Shown one piece after another: positions 59,715 through 64,000 of a stretch of 64,000 bases of DNA. The stretch comes from Alcanivoracaceae bacterium. Lineage in GTDB: Bacteria; Pseudomonadota; Gammaproteobacteria; Pseudomonadales; Alcanivoracaceae. Location of the stretch: positions 124,001 to 188,000 of the forward strand of contig JARGPN010000009.1 in NCBI GenBank assembly GCA_029213045.1. The letters are read 5' to 3'. The notes under the pieces are model-generated. The model was not told the origin of the DNA. It ran no database searches and worked only from the letters and a program-made list of their open reading frames with translations. A program made the position numbers and the translations under genes. Each line of letters starts with the position of its first letter. Positions within the stretch are counted from its first letter, which is position 1.

Positions 59715-60812
59715 CTATTCTCCAGCATCGATAAATCGACGAACATGATGCTCACGATCACCATTACTTAACGAGCAATGAGTAATCAAACGAAAATAGT
59801 GGCCGATATTGAGCTCCTCGGTCACACCAACGCCGCCATGAATCTGAATGCCCTGCTGAGAAATTTGTACCGCCTGCTTTGAAAAATATGCCTTCGCCGC
59901 AGACGTCGCATTCGCACGCTCGCCAACCGCTTCTTGCTCAGCCTTTATCGACACCATCATCAGCATCGATTCCAATTGCTGGAGATCAATAAACATGTCA
60001 ACAAGGTAGTGTTGAATGACTTGAAAACTACCGATGGCAACACCAAACTGTTTACGAGTACGGGCATACTCAAGCGTATGCTGGTAAGCCTGATGCGCAG
60101 CACCATACATACGCGCACAATCGAGCGCACACATATAGTCAAACCAACGGCTGATCGCCTGTGTCGCAGACTGACCACGACACAGAATCATCTCGTCATC
60201 GATCTCCACATCATCGAACGTCAAGCTGGCTGCACGACTGCCGTCAAGCAAGCGATAACGCTCAACCTCAATCCGACTCAAAGGGAGCGAGAGAATAACG
60301 AGCTCATCACCGGCCATCGCGGATACCAGCACGGTATCGGCACAACCACCATCGGAAACAATATGCTTCTGCCCCGAAAGGCAATTGCCACTAAGTCGCA
60401 ACGAAGGTGTCATGACCTGATAGCCCGCATCTTTATCATAAAGAGCGGTGGCGACCTTCGCTTTACCGGCAATGATGCCCTCTAGTAGCGCAAGCGCACT
60501 CGGATTGTTGATGTACTCCAACAGCTTGCCAGGCGATACCACGAGATCCACAAACGGGTCGAGACACAAAGCCGCGCCCATTTCACGAACGATGGCTGCA
60601 ACATCAACTAAAGAGCATCCATAGCCCCCATTCGACTCGGCAAACGGCAAGCCAAACCAGCCCAGATCATTCATCGTCTGCCAACGGCTAGCATCGACAT
60701 GGTTATTCTCTTGAAGCTGAGCACGGTGGGTGTCAAAAGAATAATTTTCTTTTAGATAGCGACGAGCGGTATCGGCAATCAGGGTCGTCTTTTCAGAGAA
60801 TTTAAAATCCAC
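59715..60812 (-). CDS. Acyl-CoA dehydrogenase, smaller subunit-like
   Basis: The 365-residue flavoprotein has the acyl-CoA dehydrogenase fold (EYARTRKQFGVAIGSFQVIQHYLVDM, HGGVGVTEELNIGHYFRL). It lacks the Glu of the IYEGTNEI helix and ends HCSLSNGDREHHVRRF. The RTRKQFG FAD-binding Arg is present. Sequence and position next to a second dehydrogenase gene match the alpha2-beta2 heterotetramers of mycobacterial steroid side-chain catabolism (FadE28/29, ChsE1/2), in which one subunit lacks the catalytic Glu. Start GTG follows GGGGGAACT. It is probably one half of a heteromer with the next gene. Confidence 0.82.
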   Translation of the reverse strand: MDFKFSEKTTLIADTARRYLKENYSFDTHRAQLQENNHVDASRWQTMNDLGWFGLPFAESNGGYGCSLVDVAAIVREMGAALCLDPFVDLVVSPGKLLEYINNPSALALLEGIIAGKAKVATALYDKDAGYQVMTPSLRLSGNCLSGQKHIVSDGGCADTVLVSAMAGDELVILSLPLSRIEVERYRLLDGSRAASLTFDDVEIDDEMILCRGQSATQAISRWFDYMCALDCARMYGAAHQAYQHTLEYARTRKQFGVAIGSFQVIQHYLVDMFIDLQQLESMLMMVSIKAEQEAVGERANATSAAKAYFSKQAVQISQQGIQIHGGVGVTEELNIGHYFRLITHCSLSNGDREHHVRRFIDAGE

Positions 60813-60821
60813 AGTTCCCCC

Positions 60822-61982
60822 TCACAGTCCCAGCAACATTTTTGCCAGAACATTTTTCTGTATCTCGTTAGAGCCGCCATAAATAGTGCAAGCGCGCAGA
60901 AAGTTGTAGCGGCGCGAGGCACAATTAAATGTCTTGCTCCCTATCACCTGCTCATTATCCCAAGGTAAAGATTGGATACGCCCCAACTCAACCATGGCTT
61001 GCGATGCTTGCTGCTGAAGCTCCGTGCCTTTGATCTTTAAACCAGAAGATTCTGGCCCGAATGGTTTTCCGTCATCCGTCGCCGCAACCGTACGAAAGTT
61101 CGTGTACTCCAGCGCCATCAAATCAATTTCTAACTCGGCAACGCGACGAGCCGCTTGAGATGCGTTGTACTCTTCATCCCGTTGCTTCAACGCGGTTTTC
61201 ATTCGCTCGATTTCAAAATGAATGTCGGCGACACCAGCAATCGTTGTCCGCTCATGCGTCAACAAGAATTTGGCGATCGTCCAGCCCATTCCCTCGCTGC
61301 CGACAAGATTCTCGGCCGGCACCTTCACATCGGTAAAATAAACCTCGTTAAGATGATGATGGCCATCGATCGAATAAATAGGCCGAACTTCTATGCCCGG
61401 CGATGTCATATCAATCAACAAGAAGGAAATGCCTTGCTGTGCTTTCACCGATGTATCAGTACGCACGAGACAAAACATCATGTCCGCCCAGTGCGCTTGG
61501 GTGGTCCATATCTTTTGGCCATTCACGAGGTAATGATCACCTTGGCGCTCGGCACGCGTTTTAAGCGAGGCCAAATCTGATCCCGCATTGGGTTCGGAGT
61601 AACCCTGACACCAAAGCGTTTCGCCATTGCGAATCCCAGCCAACCAACGCTCCTTGTGCTCATCAGAGCCGAAGGTATACAGCACAGGCCCGACCATAGA
61701 AACGCCAAAGGGACTGGTAGCAGGCGCGCCAGACATGGCGCGCTCCAAATCAAAAATATAGCGCTGGGTGGCGGTCCAACCGGGGCCACCGTATTGCTCA
61801 GGCCAGGTCACGGTTAGCCAGCCCTGTTTCGCCAGCAGGCCCTCCCAGTGTTGCTGCATGGCCTTGTCAGGCATCGCGCCACGGGCCGTGCACTGACGTA
61901 ATTCTTCCGGCACATTTTCTTTCATCCATTGCCGAATTTCTTGACGAAATTTAATTTCTTCTTGGCTAAATTCGAGGTTCAC
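60822..61982 (-). CDS. Acyl-CoA dehydrogenase, larger subunit-like
   Basis: The 386-residue protein has YSEPNAGSDLASL, KIWTTQAHWADM and IYGGSNEIQKNV. The usual Glu of YEGTNEI is Gly, but LTHERTT on the helix-G side may supply the base, as in isovaleryl-type enzymes. The AMSGAPATSPFGVSMVGPVL segment is typical of FadE proteins of steroid or branched-chain clusters. Start GTG follows a very strong AAGGAGGAGGG. It lies 9 bp before the smaller dehydrogenase gene and they likely form a heteromer. The substrate chain is not known. Confidence 0.85.
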   Translation of the reverse strand: MNLEFSQEEIKFRQEIRQWMKENVPEELRQCTARGAMPDKAMQQHWEGLLAKQGWLTVTWPEQYGGPGWTATQRYIFDLERAMSGAPATSPFGVSMVGPVLYTFGSDEHKERWLAGIRNGETLWCQGYSEPNAGSDLASLKTRAERQGDHYLVNGQKIWTTQAHWADMMFCLVRTDTSVKAQQGISFLLIDMTSPGIEVRPIYSIDGHHHLNEVYFTDVKVPAENLVGSEGMGWTIAKFLLTHERTTIAGVADIHFEIERMKTALKQRDEEYNASQAARRVAELEIDLMALEYTNFRTVAATDDGKPFGPESSGLKIKGTELQQQASQAMVELGRIQSLPWDNEQVIGSKTFNCASRRYNFLRACTIYGGSNEIQKNVLAKMLLGL

Positions 61983-62027
61983 AAAACCCTCCTCCTTCGA
62001 GCTTCACGCCAACACTTTCACGAGGCG

Positions 62028-63578
62028 TTAATTAACTTTCTTCTGGCTGCCTTCCCAATACGGGGATCGCAGTTCGTTTTTGAGAATTTTTCCTGCGCCG
62101 CTGATCGGCAAGGGCTCCGAGCGGAACTCCACGCTTCTGGGCACCTTGTAACCTGCAATCTTTTCGCGGCAATGATCGATAATGTCAGACTCGGCGGCCT
62201 CGCCTCCCTCACCCAAAACCACCACCGCATGAACAGCTTCACCCCAACGATCATCTGGGATGCCAATCACTGCACACTCCTGCACCGCTGGATGGCTATA
62301 AATCGCGCCTTCTACCTCAACGGAGAAGATGTTTTCACCGCCACTGATAACCATGTCTTTGGCTCGGTCGACGATAAATACGAAGCCTTCGTCATCCATG
62401 TAACCCAGATCACCCGTGTGCAACCAGCCGCGATGTAAGGCTTCCGCCGTCTCGGCTTCCATGCCCCAATAACCGAGCATTACGTTGCCGCCTCGAGCGC
62501 AGATCTGGCCCACACTACCGCGTTCCAACTCATCACCGTTGGTATCCATAATCGCCACTTCGACACCGAGCGCAGCCCGCCCAGCACTGCGTAACTTTGC
62601 CCCACCGGGCACATGGAATTCGGGACCGAGCGACGTAATAATCGGCGACGCTTCCGTCTGACCGTAACCCTGCGCAAAGGCAACCGTCGGCATTTGTTCC
62701 ATCGCGCTCAACAGCACAGCCTCGGGCATCGGTGACGCCCCGTAGAGCATTCGCTTCATGCTGCCGACATCGAAATCGCCAATGCGACCAGAGGACGCTA
62801 ATAAATTGACCATGGTTGGCACCAACAAGGTATTGGTCACCTTTTCCTGCTGAATAAGTCCCAGCACGGCATCCACATCAAACTTTGGAACAATGCAGTG
62901 GGTTCCGGCGGCCAAGGTCACCGCAAAGGTGCTCGCCATATCCGCCAGATGGAACATCGGCCCCGCATGCATATACACCGAGTCACGGTCATAGCCCATT
63001 TCAGCGACAACATTGAGCGCATTGAAGACAAGGTTGTCATGACTGAGCATTACCCCTTTCGATCGCCCCGTGGTACCGCCGGTATAAAACAGACCCGCCA
63101 ACTCATCGCCGCCGACATTCGCGTCCGCGACGGGCCCCGACGCCTCGATAAACGATTCATAATCTAGGCAGCCTTCAGGCTTACTGCCGTCGCCCGCAAA
63201 TATCACATGACGGACGGTTTTCAGCTGATCCCGCAACGCCGGTAGTAGCGCAGCAAAGGTGTCATCCACAAGCAGCACTGTTGAGCCAGAATCATTCAGC
63301 GTGTAGGCAATTTCAGGGACAGCAAGTCGAATATTTACCGGATTGACTGCTGCACCAGCCCAAGGCACCGCGTAAAAATATTCCAGATAGCGATCGCTAT
63401 TGAGCGACAAAATAGCCACTCGTTCGCCCGCCTTCACACCTAAGCCAATCAAGCCTCCGGCGAGGCGTGCCACACGATTTTCAAACTCGCGCCAAGTCTG
63501 ACGACGGCCTTCGAAAACGGTTGCCACCCCGGCACCATTGAGCTGCACAGCTCGACGTAACGTCTGCGTTATAAACAT
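62028..63578 (-). CDS. Acyl-CoA ligase (AMP-binding, FadD13-like)
   Basis: The 516-residue enzyme activates a carboxylic acid to its CoA thioester. It has the AMP-binding loop YTGGTTGRSKGV, GYGQTEASP, and the hinge/C-terminal HTGDLGYMDDEGFVFIVDRAKDMVISGGENI with the catalytic Lys in AGKILKNELR. The N-terminus and length resemble FadD13-type or medium-chain acyl-CoA ligases; no FATP motif is present, unlike the ligase of the Atu cluster. The ATG lies just left of three CCGTTAT repeats. It is upstream of the dehydrogenase pair in the same operon. Confidence 0.88.
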   Translation of the reverse strand: MFITQTLRRAVQLNGAGVATVFEGRRQTWREFENRVARLAGGLIGLGVKAGERVAILSLNSDRYLEYFYAVPWAGAAVNPVNIRLAVPEIAYTLNDSGSTVLLVDDTFAALLPALRDQLKTVRHVIFAGDGSKPEGCLDYESFIEASGPVADANVGGDELAGLFYTGGTTGRSKGVMLSHDNLVFNALNVVAEMGYDRDSVYMHAGPMFHLADMASTFAVTLAAGTHCIVPKFDVDAVLGLIQQEKVTNTLLVPTMVNLLASSGRIGDFDVGSMKRMLYGASPMPEAVLLSAMEQMPTVAFAQGYGQTEASPIITSLGPEFHVPGGAKLRSAGRAALGVEVAIMDTNGDELERGSVGQICARGGNVMLGYWGMEAETAEALHRGWLHTGDLGYMDDEGFVFIVDRAKDMVISGGENIFSVEVEGAIYSHPAVQECAVIGIPDDRWGEAVHAVVVLGEGGEAAESDIIDHCREKIAGYKVPRSVEFRSEPLPISGAGKILKNELRSPYWEGSQKKVN

Positions 63579-63582
63579 AATT

Positions 63583-63603
63583 CCGTTATCCGTTATCCGT
63601 TAT
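63583..63603. repeat. Heptamer tandem repeat before the ligase gene
   Basis: CCGTTAT occurs three times in tandem, starting 5 bp before the ligase ATG. On the coding strand it reads ATAACGG, and the copy next to the start provides the only CGGA-like ribosome site. A change in copy number would alter the leader. Confidence 0.85.
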
Positions 63604-63645
63604 AGATTTAGAGCCAATGGATGGCGTTATAGAAAGCGGGCCTCA

Positions 63646-64000
63646 TCAGCGTACTGCGGTATAGATGAAGCGCCCTCGGGACACCAATGTCTTCTCTGTG
63701 AAAACATCGACCGTAATCACGATAAAACGCTTTCCGACACGCACCGTTATCGGTTCGGCGCGTAACGTCCCTGCGAATGCAGGGCGCAGGTAGTCAAAGG
63801 TCATACTTGTGCAGTCCGGCTCTTCACTTAACTGCAGATCCGATTTCACATGATGGGCGGCTACTATTTCGGCAAAACTCGCCAATATGCCACCGTGAAA
63901 TGTCTTAATGAGCGGGTTACCAACATGCTGGTCCCGGAAGCTCATCTGGTAGACGGGCTCGCCGTTATCCAACACTTGAATGCCCGCTCCGAGGAAATTG
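63646..64000 (-). CDS. PaaI-type hotdog thioesterase, 5' end cut by window edge
   Basis: The frame stays open from the stop at 63646 to the window edge, at least 118 codons; the start is outside. It has the hotdog motif FHGGILASFAEIVAAHHV (with the HGG-type turn) and TMTFDYLRPAFAGTLRAEP, as in PaaI/YigI-like thioesterases that hydrolyse acyl-CoAs. It is upstream of the acyl-CoA ligase with a 67-bp gap and belongs to the same leftward operon. It probably recycles CoA or removes a dead-end thioester. Confidence 0.85.
   Translation of the reverse strand, partial: NFLGAGIQVLDNGEPVYQMSFRDQHVGNPLIKTFHGGILASFAEIVAAHHVKSDLQLSEEPDCTSMTFDYLRPAFAGTLRAEPITVRVGKRFIVITVDVFTEKTLVSRGRFIYTAVR

Overview
The window looks like the chromosome of a lipid- and hydrocarbon-degrading gammaproteobacterium. 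The housekeeping neighbourhoods (rlmL-rmf-pyrD, cmoA-cmoB, pepN-DUF1315-nadK, tRNA-Val/tRNA-Asp) are gammaproteobacterial. The accessory content is typical of marine oil degraders: an Atu-type terpenoid-CoA pathway, DUF1302/DUF1329 proteins, a phasin, FadL, a Baeyer-Villiger-type monooxygenase and many acyl-CoA enzymes. A member of Spongiibacteraceae/Cellvibrionales or an Alcanivorax/Marinobacter-like lineage is plausible, but the sequence alone does not fix the genus.

Layout. Positions 1-4000 are core genes: a glutaredoxin-like protein, rlmL, rmf and pyrD. Positions 4003-14034 hold a five-gene leftward operon, DUF1302 -> DUF1329 -> surface lipase-type lipoprotein -> YCF48 beta-propeller -> MMPL/RND transporter; I read it as one envelope-spanning system for a lipid-like substrate. 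Positions 14235-21257 are core genes (pepN, a DUF1315 gene, nadK, a cNMP-binding/rhodanese protein, a coiled-coil protein and a 35-residue acidic ORF). A tRNA-Val/tRNA-Asp operon with its own promoter and terminator follows.

Positions 21754-33124 are an Atu-like cluster. A TetR gene with a translationally coupled small ORF is divergent from atuA-B-C-D-E-F and a very-long-chain-type acyl-CoA ligase. Together these would activate, dehydrogenate, carboxylate and hydrate citronellyl/geranyl-type branched acyl-CoAs. A gene-free block between two facing terminators (33125-33641) carries several DnaA-box-like nonamers. Positions 33726-40297 hold a phasin, a DUF445 protein, an SCP2-domain protein, two related small membrane proteins, a degenerate receiver/GGDEF protein and cmoB-cmoA.

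At 40379 the 3' 45 nt of a tRNA-Pro(GGG) gene stand alone, next to a complete tyrosine integrase: the left end of an integrated element. To its right are a TetR-adaptor-RND efflux operon and a large putative hydrophobic-substrate cluster (47665-64000). That cluster has a TetR, two PF10118 (COG3687) di-iron-like proteins, FadL, a 1026-residue Ig-like lipoprotein, a Baeyer-Villiger-type monooxygenase, an SDR, a GMC oxidoreductase, a pair of acyl-CoA dehydrogenases, an acyl-CoA ligase and a thioesterase.

The most interesting observation is an 18-bp palindrome (TTTGGT...ACCAAA) found 36-49 bp upstream of three separate transcription units in this last cluster. It looks like the operator of the adjacent TetR. 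That TetR resembles the TetR of the Atu cluster, whose promoter region carries a related palindrome (ACCAAGC-GCTT-GCTTGGT). The parts suggest an undescribed, tRNA-island-borne regulon for uptake and Baeyer-Villiger-type breakdown of a hydrophobic compound. The substrate cannot be read from sequence.
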